This document shows, one piece after another, positions 1 through 11,094 of a DNA stretch of 64,000 nucleotides. Source of the DNA: Cristatella mucedo. Taxonomy: Eukaryota; Bryozoa; Phylactolaemata; Cristatellidae. Every line of letters begins with the position of its first letter. Within the stretch, counting starts at the first letter, position 1. The translations under genes were made by a program, and so were the position numbers. The stretch is from contig WPIO01000030.1 of assembly GCA_009760855.2 (NCBI GenBank), forward strand, positions 3,362,001 to 3,426,000, written 5' to 3'. Below the pieces are notes generated by a model. It saw nothing but the letters and a program-made list of their open reading frames with translations, made no database searches and was not told the origin of the DNA.

Positions 1-549
1 ATATCAAATGTGTTATGATTACTATACACTTTATAGCTCAAAGATGTGTGCTTCCACTTTTCTCAAGCAGCCAGTGGCAGCAAGGTCACAGTCTAATGTT
101 CGGTTAGCGAGAGATGATTAAAGAACATTGTACATGACCAAGACTAAGCTGTAGAAACGAATTTATGCAGATGCTTCCTTATACGCGTGGGGAAATCTTA
201 ACCTTTAAGTAGCAGTGTTCTGAAGATAACGTCTATGCAAGCCCTTCCTGTTTTTAGCTCAACATAAAACATTGTCATTCTTGTGTTCAATGTAGAACAT
301 TCTGTCTCATCTGCCCATGTTTCTTCAATGCATGCATTTTATTTAGTAAGTTGTGTTGATTCCATTAACATTTGCCAGCGTTGATGCTAACTTGTTTTTC
401 GTGTTGAAAAACTTTGTATCCAAAGCATCATCATCCTATAACCTGAAACTAGTTTCAGCAATGCTACATTTGAATAAAAAAAAAGCCACAGCAAACATTG
501 AAAATTCTGATTAGGTCCTACACTAAATTTTATCATAAACGGAATCCCT
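1..549. other. AT-rich non-coding, probably intronic
   Basis: I see no exon-like open frame or recognisable repeat here. It precedes the first visible S6 kinase exon and is probably part of the preceding intron; I looked for upstream kinase-domain motifs such as DWW or APE and found none. Confidence 0.4.
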
Positions 550-858
550 TCATAACGTCATTATTGCTTCTGCTGTCGCTGAGACTCCCCCTCCACTGCC
601 GTAGCTCTGACACCTTCTCTTCATGCATCCAAGCCGTTGGTCAATGAAATCCTTCATAGCTGTCATGTAGACGTGTGTCCTCATCGCCATGGATAGTGCG
701 CTGAACTCCTGATATAAAAACCAGTAAAAGGGTGAGCCGTAGCATCTTCCACAGCCAACCTTTGCAAAGTTTTTGTACTCTACACATTTGAGCACGAAGC
801 CGTGCCTCCTCCGAGGCCTCGAAGGGCAGTAGACCTTGCTGCAGCTAGTCGCCCCCAC
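550..858 (-). other. Unrecognised cysteine-rich open frame
   Basis: A 102-codon open frame on the minus strand lies in a patch of higher GC than its surroundings. It has a cysteine-containing first half (CVEYKNFAKVGCGRCYG) and a basic, Cys-containing second half (GCMKRRCQSYG). The nominal first codon need not be a real start. A possible acceptor (tatatcag, minus strand) sits inside the frame just before codons for EFSALSMAMR. I do not recognise a family. It lies antisense inside or near the S6 kinase gene. It could be an exon of an intron-nested gene or chance. Confidence 0.2.
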
Positions 859-1221
859 TGCCAGCCAGCTGCTTTAAAAGCGATGAACGTTAAAACTCAC
901 CTCCACAACTCACGTCTGCGGCTTTAGAAGCTGCCGTGTGTAGCCGCCGTCTACTGTGGACTAGGGCCAAGGGTCTCCTCTGTTTTCTTTGCTATTGAAT
1001 TGGACGTCAAGCTGGGTGGAAATATTAGGTAAATTCGACACAGAGCCAGAGCCAGTGATGCTGCAGACTGTACCCTTTTTTCGTGGAGGCTCAACTTACT
1101 GTGTTGTTTTTGTTACAGCCAGGGCATTTTGCATGTTGCGGATAATGTTCTTTGTGACCCTCGGCTTCAGTTAATTTAAAGTGGCTACACAATATGATTT
1201 CTTTAGGGTTCTTAATAAGCT

Positions 1222-1330
<109 letters not shown>

Positions 1331-1566
1331 AGCTAATGCATACTTGCGAAATGTAAGTGTGTATTCACTCGTTTCCAGAATAAGAGTACATGCTATAACC
1401 AAAACTTTCACATCCTTCCTGCCCCCCTGTATTATCATTATGCCCATAAGCAATGTCGTGTTGTCTGTGATTTCTACTACACCAATGCTGCGACTGCTCT
1501 TAGAGACTTTGTTCAAGGTATGAGCAATCTGGTTGATTGCTTTATTTCAGCATTTCTTTTTTGCAG

Positions 1567-1644
1567 TCTCACCCCTTCTTTCAGAACATCATCTGGGCTG
1601 ACTGTGCATGTCAGAAATTGGAGCCACCATTTAAGCCCAACCTG
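1567..1644 (+). CDS. RPS6KB1: Ribosomal protein S6 kinase beta, exon (end of kinase domain)
   Basis: This exon encodes 26 residues, SHPFFQNIIWADCACQKLEP then PFKPNL. It matches the AGC-kinase segment in which the last helix of the catalytic domain runs into the PPFKP linker, and it fits p70 S6 kinase best (family pattern HPFFxxIxWxxLxxxKxEPPFKP). S6K is a cytosolic and nuclear Ser/Thr kinase activated by mTORC1 and PDK1 that phosphorylates ribosomal protein S6 and other translation factors. The acceptor is ttttttgcag and the donor is CTG|gtaagc; both junctions are phase 0. The next exon joins in frame at 8442. Earlier catalytic exons (glycine loop, HRD, DFG, APE) are not in the window. The gene is named from this and the next two exons together; paralogue assignment (beta-1 versus beta-2) is not possible for an invertebrate single-copy gene. 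Confidence 0.93.
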
Positions 1645-1764
1645 GTAAGCTTTAGTATCGATTATATACATTTTGTGTGCACTTGCAAAAAGTACCTTTA
1701 TTGTTTACAGTTGTACTTCGGTCTTAATCATATGACCTTCACCCTACTGCATGCACCCGGACGA

Positions 1765-1932
1765 TGCTGGTATGGCCCAGTGGTTAAGGTGGTCACCCCG
1801 ACAAGGTCAAGATGAATGTATTTGATGGCCGATGCAGCTGAATTGAGCCCCACGGCCCATGTGACGTGTGACGCATTGGAATAGAGATTAAGTTTTCCTA
1901 TGGTGCTATAAAAATGGATTATAATGTTATAC
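1765..1932 (+). mobile_element. SINE1 copy (tRNA-derived), diverged
   Basis: The head resembles a tRNA A box (TGGCCCAGTGGTTAAGG). The tail AGAGATTAAGTTTTCCTATG followed by GTGCTATAAA is the SINE1 tail also seen at 9680, 24774 and 61922. The B-box region is degenerate. It lies in an S6 kinase intron. Confidence 0.7.
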
Positions 1933-2246
1933 TGACATATCTCAGCCGAGCTGATGTAAAGTATTTTAAGGCTGTGTAACTTGGGTGGCAACACCACTGT
2001 TTTGACATGGTGCTTGCTTTAGCCTGCCATGCCAGCCTTTGATTAATCACAGCCATGTGGCACTCCCCACCCCCCACCCACGTATGCCCAATGGTGGTTG
2101 GTTGGTTGCAGCTCACTGTACTCTAAGGAACTGGGGGGCTGCTACCGAACTTCTGAGCTCATCGCTGGAGACCTCAAGACTACATCTAGCAATGCTTGCT
2201 CTCTCTGCCATATCACGTGACTCCGCTAAGCCATAAAGTCAAAGCG
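1933..2246. other. Intronic, nothing recognised
   Basis: I see no coding signal or repeat match, apart from short C-rich and GGTT-rich runs near 2065-2110. Confidence 0.4.
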
Positions 2247-2625
2247 GGTGTTAGTATGGAGAGTTTTCTGTAGCACACTTAAAGCCGAAGTGCATTCGGT
2301 AAGCATAAGGAAGCCAGCAGACTTCATCTCACACAACTAAAAGGAAGTGAGAAGTATAGCTGAGTCAGGTAGACAGTCGAGGAGGTGAGTAGTATTAAAG
2401 TAGCAGCTGAGGCGAGCTAGGTATAATGTGCCACAGTTGGCTTCAGGATAGATATCGGTGCTCAAGAATTGTGGAAATGAGTTCTGTAGTCTTGTAACTG
2501 GAGATCACAATCTTCTGCTGCCAATGCTCTCCAAGCAAAAGAATAGAACAACTAAATTAGTGTCCCTTGATTACCTGAGAGCACGAGGAGGATGGAACCA
2601 GAGATGTAGTCCAGCTGTGCCAAGC
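2247..2625 (-). mobile_element. LINE family B 3' fragment, minus strand
   Basis: Read on the minus strand this matches the C-terminal coding end and 3' UTR of the copies at 6061 and 59211. Shared stretches include the equivalents of gagagttttctgtag, cattcggta, agacttcatctcac and agcatagctgagtcagg. It is 5'-truncated and carries many substitutions, so it is an old copy. Confidence 0.75.
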
Positions 2626-3029
2626 TGCATTTACACGGCAGGCTTTCCTCCTTAACGATGCCTACTTTCCTCCTAGTAAGGACGTTTACACGACAGATAT
2701 GATGGCCGACTGCAATGGCCCACAGCCCGTGCTCTAATCCGGGAAGCTGGTATGAAAGAGGGTTTCCCGGAAAAACACCAAGCCATCACCCAAAGGAGTT
2801 AAAGATAGGCATTTCAAAAAAAAAAGCTTTTTTCAGGAAAGTAAGCAGTGCTAAGTAATGAGTGTCGTTACGGGTTTGCTCGTAGATTTGATAAGCAGAC
2901 ACACGGCATCTTCTAAGTAGAAAATGCTTAAAGCCTTGGCTACAACGCATAAGCAGCTGATGTTCAAGCGCTTTCTCTGTATTCTTCAATATAACTCGAG
3001 CTTACAGACGTCAGCCATTTTTATTTTGG
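2626..3029. other. Intronic, nothing recognised
   Basis: An AT-rich stretch with a short A/T run near 2815. No gene or repeat family is recognised. Confidence 0.4.
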
Positions 3030-4060
3030 CCATGAGGTGAATGTGATGGGATGCGGGTTTGACTGTTCGGCATGCTTTGTGGAACCACCTCGAATACGAT
3101 GGCTGCCAAAGTTGTGTCCCGTCTGCACAATGAGCTCGATGACGTTCGCTTATCATGGCCCTTTCAAGCCAACCCCTGTTTCATCAGGAATCGAAAAGCA
3201 TCAACTGACCCATCCAATATTGTTCGATTGTCACCCTTCTCGTTGGCCATCTGCTTTTCGAAACCATACTTTCTCGTGACAATGTCCACCTCTTTAGCCA
3301 GAAAATCTCTTACTTTATATGCCATTGTATGGAGAACTCATTGTCGCCTTGATGTGCGAGAAGCTAGCAGTCCTTGCCGTTTACCTTCTTCCAGTTGCAC
3401 TGAACTTCTGGTTGATGAAAAATTCTCCACGCCGAAAGTGTCACGGATGCATCAAGGGTAGAGGAAACATGGAAAATAATAGACCTCGGTTTTTTAAAGG
3501 AGCACTCAAACAAATCCTTTTTTTAATCCAGTCTGGCTGCTGGCAGCGGGCTACATTTCCAAATTGTGTGGCTCGGTACATGCTGTCATCCGGTGCACAT
3601 GCTGTTTGAATGAAGCAGCCAGGCTGCAGGTGCAACGACAGCTCTCCTTGTATGTTAGGACTGTGCATCGATAATGGAGACCTTGATCCAGGATCACGGT
3701 CAGTGTTGCCATGCACTCCTGAAGGCAACGGCCCTGCAGGAGGTCTACCCCTTAGTGGTTCAGCAGGCGGTTGAGAAGCTCTTTGCTGGCAAAGTGGCTA
3801 TGCAATGTTGGCAGGAGCAGCATCATCTTTGAGAAGAATTTCGAACCCAGTCTGGACGAAAGTTTTTTTTCAATGATCGCTTTGAGGTCAGTGATGATGA
3901 AGCTGCTTCTGACGATGACGCCGATGATCCAGATGACGATAGCGCATCGACTTCGGCACATTCATCTTCACTCTGCTTCGATTCCATGGGAGAGTTGTGG
4001 CAGGCATATTCTTTGCCCGACCTGCTGTACTACTTGGCTAGCCTAGCAGTCAGTAGCGCG
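3030..4060 (+). pseudogene. Possible decayed coding segment of unknown family
   Basis: Several neighbouring plus-strand frames look protein-like and follow one another with frame changes: MAAKVVSRLHNELDDVRLSW near 3100, GYISKLCGSVHAVIRCTCCL near 3550, METLIQDHGQCCHALLKATA near 3676, and an acidic stretch RFEVSDDEAASDDDADDPDD near 3885. I see no splice sites between them and no poly(A) tract to prove retroposition. I do not recognise the family. It may be a decayed retrogene or an old transposon gene inside the S6 kinase intron, or chance. Confidence 0.22.
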
Positions 4061-6060
4061 TATTGTGTTTTCAAGTTCTTTGAAGTCTCTGCTTTAACTA
4101 ATGGAAGGTTTGAGGTGCCACCTGCCACCTGCAACCCATACCCTTATCAGCCATTAGGTCATCAAGAGGTTAAGGCACTCGGTGGTAATTCTGGAAATTG
4201 TTAACTCTATGAATCAGAGCCTAGTGAGGCTTTTAAAACGAAGTGGACCTACAAGAAACCTATGCTCTAGTCCCTATCAGACTACCCATGCACCAGCCCT
4301 TGCCCTGTCCTGCCCCGCCCGGCTACAGGGGTTGGCCCAGGTCGATGCCCCCCTCTGGGGTGGGGGTCAATTGCCCCCTGTTCCACCCCAGGCTTCATCC
4401 ACTTTCCCCCTCTCATGCTTTGTCTGGGTTTCCTACAGGAGATACTGAAACGTTGGTGTGCTACAAAGGTCATATTACGAGTGCCGAGATATTCTTCGTG
4501 CTTCGTAATTATAACTGTTAGTAACTCATTGCTCTGGGCCTTGAACGAGAGTTTGTCGTACACTTTAGATTTTTTGGTTTGGACTATTAATTCTAGTTTA
4601 TGTGTGGAATTGTATACATTGCTGCTATATTCCAATATCGTGGGTATACCTGAATGTATTGGTGCTGCAACTGCATCGCTAGTCGGGATACAAAGGCTCA
4701 GGATTCATCGGTATTTGTCTCAAGTTGGCAAGAGCTATTGTGTGCTGTGCTGTGTCTGAGGCCTGAGGAATTCGTGCAGAAAAAGTCGTTAACGGCACAT
4801 TTGGAGCACTAAGTACAGTTACTGAAGACCCTATTCAGTAGCCTTGTGCTAGTATCATTTCTTATGACTAAATTGGTGAGCTCTGTACCTAAAACACGGC
4901 TTTTTGTCTTAGCTAGAATAAGGCATGTACTGACCACAGTATTGAGTGCCTCAACGCTGAGGTAGCTGCCTTCACTGCCAAAATTCGGAATTCCGAAAAA
5001 TCCTCAGGGGAATTTTCACGCATTTTTCAGTAATGTGTTACCAGAATTGGGAAATATGCAAGTGGCTTGTGTTACCAGAATTGGGAAAATATACAAGCGG
5101 CGCTGTACCGAGCTTGGGCGAATGAGGGTAAGATTACCCTGATGACATGTCTGAAGCAACATTTAGAAATATCTCATATAAATGTCTCGGCTCACCAGCC
5201 GTCGGCTGAGAATGATGATGAGACTGCAACGAAGCCGGAAATTCAAGTGCTCTACTGACGGCAGCAGGATTGAACTTTCTACTGTTAATCTAGAAAATTT
5301 CAAGCTCAATAGTGTGTCAAATGTAGCACATGTGCAGACCATGGTGGAAGCTCCATTCCTGTTACAGTTGGGAAACCCGGTATGTGGCTTGAGAAGTAAG
5401 AGCTTGTGATTTTACTCATGGACTTTGTTGGACGTTGTCCACCATACCTCTGAGTTTCTAGCTAAATTTAAGGCAGACAAGACTGGATTGCTTAGACGGC
5501 ACCAGTTAGAACATAACAAGTCGCAGCCACAATCTTGCATGCAGGAGTGTATGGAGGTCTGCACCTCCTTGTGTTGTGTGTGATCAACGCATTCTAGTTT
5601 GAAATAATTTCAAGTTTTTATAGAGATGCAACTGTTGCTAAAGAAGCTTGCCTGTCTCTAGCAAGTGAAGTGCTGCCAACCTGAACATAAAAAACGGGGT
5701 TTCTGGAGATGCATTGAAGCTCAGTTCGTTTATGTGACTGCTGTCCGTGGTGAGAATGAAGACAAGACAGCTGCAATTGCTGCTGTTAAGAAGATGTCTC
5801 CTAAAGGAATCTTAATTTATTTTATAGCTTAACAAGGCAACGGAGCCAAAAGTTGACTCCTGCTGCAGTTGGTTGTGTTAGGTTTCCTTATTATTTTGGC
5901 CGAGAACAGTCTCAATCTAAGGAGGGGCAGTAAAAGGTCGGTGTGCTGCACCAGCCGAGATACTATTTGCCTTAGTTTCCTGTTTGCGGTTCCTGAATTA
6001 TAATTATTAGGAACCGTTTATGCCATAATCTATGGTTAGGCTGCACAAAAGCTGAAGTGA
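4061..6060. other. Intronic; proline-rich chance frames, no gene called
   Basis: 4250-4440 is C-rich and gives a proline-rich frame without family similarity that I recognise. Two stretches at about 4440-4515 and 5935-6010 look alike (gagatactga/gagatactat, ttcgtaattataa/ctgaattataatt), which suggests two diverged copies of an unnamed repeat. Nothing else is supported. Confidence 0.3.
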
Positions 6061-7110
6061 TGTAATGTAATATATCTCCGGCTGTAACTTCACAAAGCTA
6101 CAAAAACTATGTGGGTGTTACGAAAGAGAGTTTTATATAGCTCACTCGAGGCCTCAGCAGCTTTCGGAACGCATTCGGTAGCCAACAAACTTCATCTCAT
6201 GCAATACAGGGAAAGTGAGAAGCATAGCTGAGTCAGGAGAGCAGTTGTGGTAGTGAATGGCATGGAAGTAGCAGCTCAGGACGGCTGGAAAGGATATGCC
6301 ATAGTCGGCAGCAGGTGAGTAGTTGTTGTTGCTTAAGTATTGTGGAAATGAGTTCCACAGTTTAGGACTTGCAGAGCAAACATGTCTGTTGCCAACGGTC
6401 GTTAAGCAGAGCAATGGAACAGCTAATTTATTGTTCCAACAGGACCTGAGGGCACGAGGAGGCTGAAACTGGCACAGCAGTTCAGCTAGGTATGAAGGAG
6501 CCAAGCTGTGGGAGGCCTTGTGGGTTAGCGTAAGAGCTTTACTCTATCCGTTGATCAACCGGCAGCCATCAAGCTCTTTAAGAAAAGGAGACACGTGGTC
6601 CGACTTCCGGGATTTGCAAACTAGCCTTGCAGCCATATTCATAGCCATCTGCAGTGCCCTAGTTGCTTTTTTCGATAGCCTAGCCAAATGGGAATTACAA
6701 TCATCAAGCCAAGATAGAACTAAGGAGCTAGTTAAATTTTTTGCAAGCCACTGGAAGACAGTTCCTAATCATAGAAATGGATCGGATGTGATTGCTAGCT
6801 GTGGAAGCAGTCTCCTTAATAAAGCTTTCCAAATGTATCCAGCTGTCGAAGACGACACCTACATTCCGAGCACACGGTGATGTCGCACAGCAGCATTACC
6901 TGAAGAGCAAAGCCTTCTATTCTAGCCATGTTTTGGGTGTCCTATGAGTAGCAGTTCTGTTTTATCCATCGTTTAGTTTAAGGAAATTTGCTAATATCCA
7001 GGGTCGAATGTCTGCATTGTAAACATTCAGTTTATCAGTCACTGCAGCAGATTCCGACGGCTTAAATGACAAATACAGCTAAGTATTATCAGCATAAAAG
7101 TGATCTAGTA
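6061..7110 (-). mobile_element. LINE family B copy, 5'-truncated, minus strand
   Basis: The left edge is a short pentamer run (tgtaatgtaat, i.e. (ATTAC)n on the element strand) that marks the 3' end. Inside is the minus-strand C-terminal LINE frame at 6154-6504 with the motifs SYLAELLCQFQPPRALRS and LWNSFPQYL. Further right, minus-strand decayed RT sequence reaches a remnant of the FYADNT catalytic region near 7090. Frame breaks and stops are frequent. Similar copies are at 59211 and 49900. Confidence 0.85.
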
Positions 7111-7899
7111 ACATGCAGCTCGGCTTTGATTCTCGGCTTTGAGCCAGATAGTACAGTTTCACTCTAGGCGTTGTGCATGAGTTGTTAAACTTGATGGCTG
7201 GTGCCTACACCTACGGCTTACGAATAGAATGCACTATGCTCTGAACATTGACTTGTCATACCATGGTATGGGTGCTCTTCATGGCCGTGATCCACCACCG
7301 TCGGCCTTACGAAGGCGCATTGGTGAAGCACCAACCAATCACTAGCCCTGCATCAAGGTTCAAGCCTCCCCAATATTTCTCGGGCAACGGCATTTGCTAG
7401 CACCTTTGCGTGCGATGTGTGTATGGCCAAAGGACTTTTGTGCAGAAGCCTCAAAAATACGTTTGTAAGAATTCCCTATTCACGAACCATGGCAGAGGCA
7501 GCTGAATTGAGGTACACTCTTGATTAGCAATAGTGAATGGACATTATGCTCGCACAACTGTACCTAGTAGTATGATTACTATGGGCCGGTAAGGTTATAT
7601 TGACAGATAAGTGCATGAGCACATGCCGACAGAACGGTGACACAGAAGCATATTCGTACAAGGCTTACGGCACATAAAGCAAGCATTTAGTGTCAATCAA
7701 TGCACACTCATGCATTACACGTAGAACAAACTTATAAGCCTCAAGCAGATATCTTGGATTCTTTGTTTAACACCTGTCAGGGCTTTGATTTCCCGAAGAT
7801 TCTGCACCAGTCAGAAAACACAAATCAAATTCGGTGAACCGGAAGTGGAAGATTGCAGGTTTACCTCTATGTCGTCCCATTGCCGGGCTGCCCATTCGG
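7111..7899. other. Intronic, nothing recognised
   Basis: No open frame or repeat family can be supported here. Confidence 0.35.
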
Positions 7900-8310
7900 A
7901 TAGCTACCTTCGAAACTGCCACTTACACAAATCTAAACTGGCTGCCTATCAAGCCACGTATCGACTTGAAGAATGCTAGCTATGGGCACACGAGTGTGAT
8001 TCGGAAATTGGAAAACCTAATGCTCAAATTCGGCACTGCCAGCATATCGCCTGTTGAATCTGCGCGAAATCTAGGTGACCTGTTCTAAAGTGACCTGTCA
8101 CTAGAGACCACATCAGCTCCACAATCAAGTCTGCCTGCTTTCAGCCATGTAACATTGCTAAAACTCGGGCTTGCGTAGACAGGGATACCACGTCTAAATT
8201 GGTCCATGCATTTGTGACATCCCATCTCGACTTCTGTAACTCTCTCACTGCTTTCTAGTCTACCAGTCCGTGCAATCAGGCACTTACAGCTGGTGGAAAA
8301 CTCAGAAGAT
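7900..8310 (+). mobile_element. LINE family A fragments, plus strand, scrambled
   Basis: 7900-7975 resembles the LINE A WLPIKPRIDLK segment, which normally lies downstream of the following piece. 7985-8310 encodes the segment after the RT palm: LENLMLKFGTASISPVESAR, then NLGDLF, and the decayed LVHAFVTSHLDFCN region. The order is therefore rearranged. A stop interrupts the frame at about 8086. It ends about 130 bp before an S6 kinase exon. Confidence 0.85.
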
Positions 8311-8441
8311 TCGCTTCGTAAGCATTAGTCAGAGGAGATTCGCATCAAATTGACTTTTGAGACTGAGCTTTCATTCCGGTTTTATTTTTTTCTGAACATA
8401 CGCATAGGACTCAACTGTCTGAATATATTGGTATGTTTAAG

Positions 8442-8549
8442 GCAGGAGAAGATGATACTAGTCAATTCGACGTCAAGTTCACTGGTGAACCGCCGATCGA
8501 CTCACCAGATGATTCCGTCCTTAGTGATAGTGCAAACAATCCATTTGTG
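8442..8549 (+). CDS. RPS6KB1: Ribosomal protein S6 kinase beta, exon with turn motif
   Basis: This exon encodes 36 residues beginning AGEDDTSQFDVKFTGEPPID and ending SPDDSVLSDSANNPFV. It matches the AGC C-tail of p70 S6 kinase. The sequence PPIDSPDDSVLSDSAN holds the turn-motif serine (family TPVDSPDD), and the phenylalanine of NPFV begins the hydrophobic motif that is completed by the next exon. The acceptor is gtttaag at 8440-8441 with a weak pyrimidine tract. I chose it because it gives phase 0 and exactly the family spacing between PPFKP and SQFD. The donor is GTG|gtaaga, phase 0. The upstream intron is 6.8 kb and full of LINE fragments; the downstream intron is only 90 bp. Confidence 0.95.
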
Positions 8550-8639
8550 GTAAGATGCTGCTGCAGCTGCTATTGAAGTGCCTTCCAGATGCCTTTTCAT
8601 TTTAGTGCAGCATTAAATTAGTGTTTCCTACTTGTACAG

Positions 8640-8761
8640 GGATTCACGTATGTTGCTCCATCTGTGTTAGAAGAGCTTAGCAAGCCGTATGATATCAGGG
8701 AGCCACGCTCTCCTCGCCGGCGTGGTACCAGCACTCACGTGTTGCGTCACGGTTCAGCTGG
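8640..8761 (+). CDS. RPS6KB1: Ribosomal protein S6 kinase beta, exon with FxxFTY hydrophobic motif
   Basis: Joined to the previous exon this completes F-V-G-F-T-Y-V-A-P. That is the hydrophobic motif whose threonine (T389 in human S6K1) is the mTORC1 site, so mTOR control is predicted to be conserved. It continues SVLEELSKPYDIREPRSPRR, where RSPRR matches the start of the family's C-terminal autoinhibitory region, and then diverges into RGTSTHVLRHGSAG. The acceptor is acttgtacag, phase 0. The donor is GCTGG|gtgagt, phase 2, and joins exactly in frame to the exon at 15455. Confidence 0.95.
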
Positions 8762-8996
8762 GTGAGTATGCACATCACTCGAATGTCCTCCTGTACTTCT
8801 AGTCAAGCTTGTGAGTTCAGACCCATCCTTTGCACTATCGTTTGAGCACGTTGAGTTTACACAGGAGGAAAGCTGTGCTAACCTTTATTGGTGCAAAAAT
8901 ATCTTTCGACTCGTATACATGTTATCAATACTTGGTGATGCGTTGTTCTCTGCCTATCGAACTAGTGGCAGTGCTTATCTGCCCTCTTCAATTAAA

Positions 8997-9131
<135 letters not shown>

Positions 9132-9679
9132 AAAATGCGTTTAGCCATCTTTGCTCAGGAATTAGGCTCACTCGGGTGACTTCGCCCGTATGTCTTTCGG
9201 TGACTTTTCTCAGCTGCATGATGACTAGGTGCTGCTATGCTGGCGAGTTTAGCTTAGAGCTTTCGAATCTTTAGTGACTTGTGTACTCCCATCGGCATGT
9301 ACCTGTACGTGCCGATACTTACTAATATACTTTGCTCAAAGATTTAACCATTACTTTTAGTGACTTTTTCTTTTGAACACGCTATTGTGCTTGTGTCACA
9401 CGTGGTAAATTTCCATGAAACGCAGGTTGCATTAAGCTATGAAGACTGATTAAACCTTGTAGACCTGATCCGAGCAAGTTCTAATACAAACTGTGGTCGT
9501 TGAGAGGGTTTTTGTCTTGCAAGATCTTTTGCTTGTATCTGTCGTACATGACTTTGCCAAACCAGGTACAGACTGTCACATAATCTGCCGGAGCCAGCTG
9601 CTCTTTAGTGGAAGCACCAAGATTGTGGCCATTCTCATCCATGTGCATTTCCTACCATGCTTGCGAATGCCACCCTGAC
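9132..9679. other. Intronic, nothing recognised
   Basis: A 61-codon plus-strand frame at 9493-9678 has no recognisable features; I treat it as chance. Confidence 0.4.
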
Positions 9680-9815
9680 GTGGCCCTGGGGTAAGATGCT
9701 TGCCTTTAGCGACAAGGTCGTGGGCTCGAGCCCTGCCTCATATGTAAAGTGCCTAGATTGAGATTTAGTTCTCTTGTGGCACTATACAAGTAAATCATAT
9801 TTGTTATATATGGTA
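9680..9815 (+). mobile_element. SINE1 copy, plus strand
   Basis: The tRNA-like head ends in a B-box-like GTGGGCTCGAGCCC at about 9720. The tail AAAGTGCCTAGATTGAGATT then TAGTTCTCTTGTGGCACTAT forms a hairpin with a GTGCC/GGCAC outer stem. It ends in an AT-rich stretch. Confidence 0.85.
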
Positions 9816-11094
9816 CACATAGATCGTGTCACATTGGCAGTACTGGGAGCGAGTTAAGTGACCTTTAAGCCAGATTGAGGTTCTTGAAATCGATTCGATG
9901 CTTGGGACAGGGAAGCAGTGAAGTTCAGACGGAAGTGGGCGTGTCGTCTTCTTTCGACTTGAGGTAGCTGAGTGGAATTGCTAGTATGTTGATTAGATGC
10001 TAAATTATGTAGCAACTAGCTTATGCCTTTAAAAATCTCGGGAATGTTCAGTTTAGCATTACAGTTCAGGCCCGAGTGTCTGCTGACCTAGATGTAAGTC
10101 CAAGCCTAGCCGGTAAGCCCGGTCGGGCAAGGACTCCATACCACAACCTGGGTCGTTGAGTACCAAATCGTACCTTCAGTCTCTTTCTGTTGTTTGACCT
10201 TGTCATAAGAGAGGCGTTTGATGAGGTTCGACAGTACGAAGCTCCCACTGGACTGCTTCTTCTTCAGTCTCTTCCTGCTGTAGAGTCTGTCATATGTGCC
10301 GCTCTGTTGAGTTTCGGCTGTGGGCTGTGTGAAGTCTCGGTCGGCTGCGTGAAGTCTTAGCTGTGTGACACTGAGTGCTTCCTTTGTTGCTTGCTTTCCT
10401 CGTTGTCTGCGATATTGTGTACTTATATTCTGCTCGCATGCATAATTATTCCCAAATCATCGCCGTGAAAACTCGCCGTCCACAATGCTGGGCATAAACC
10501 GTAGGTTGTGTGTGGGAATTAGCTTTCACCAATGAAAAATCACGGACAATCCAAATTTGCTGTGGAAGGTAGGCCTTTTACGTCTGCTGACCTAGCTGGT
10601 AAGCGCACCCGCTGACAGCCAAGCTTAGAGTTTGCAGTAGTCAGCGCCGAGTAGCGAATCGCCATTGAGTTGCGTGTACTACACATATGGATATGCTGAC
10701 CATCTTAAAATTATTATTAACTATATACTTCGGCCCCGTGAAGATTCAAGGGCAGATTCTATTTATGCTTTTCCATCTCTTACCAAAGGTAAGCACATAA
10801 CGACTTCCGATCGGTCATACTGACTTTTGCAGCTTTCCAAAATGCCAACTAAGCCGGTCCAACCGAAAGCGTTGGAAGAGCGAGTTGTCACTTTAGGCGA
10901 CATATGGAGTCGTAGTCTGGAAAGCACAAGCTTAAGAAAACCCATTGCCACTCTTTAAAAAACCTTTTTAAGTTTATAGTCCTGTAAAATTGTAGCATTT
11001 CAAGGTTTGATATCAACCATGAGAGTGCATGTTGGAGCAAATCCACATATGCCAATTAACAGATGATCTTCCCCTTTTCGACACTCATACAAAA
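9816..11094. other. Intronic, nothing recognised
   Basis: Around 10060-10420 the GC content is somewhat higher, with repeated gtctcttctg/gaagtctt-type words. No gene or known repeat is called. Confidence 0.35.

Noticed and set aside
5690-5830. Plus-strand frame EAQFVYVTAVRGENEDKTAA, considered as an exon
   Set aside because: No consensus splice sites and no recognised family.
9720-9740. B-box-like GGGCTCGAGCCC words suggesting tRNA genes (also at 24832, 48150, 62010)
   Set aside because: No acceptor stem or anticodon arm can be folded around them; they belong to SINE1 copies.
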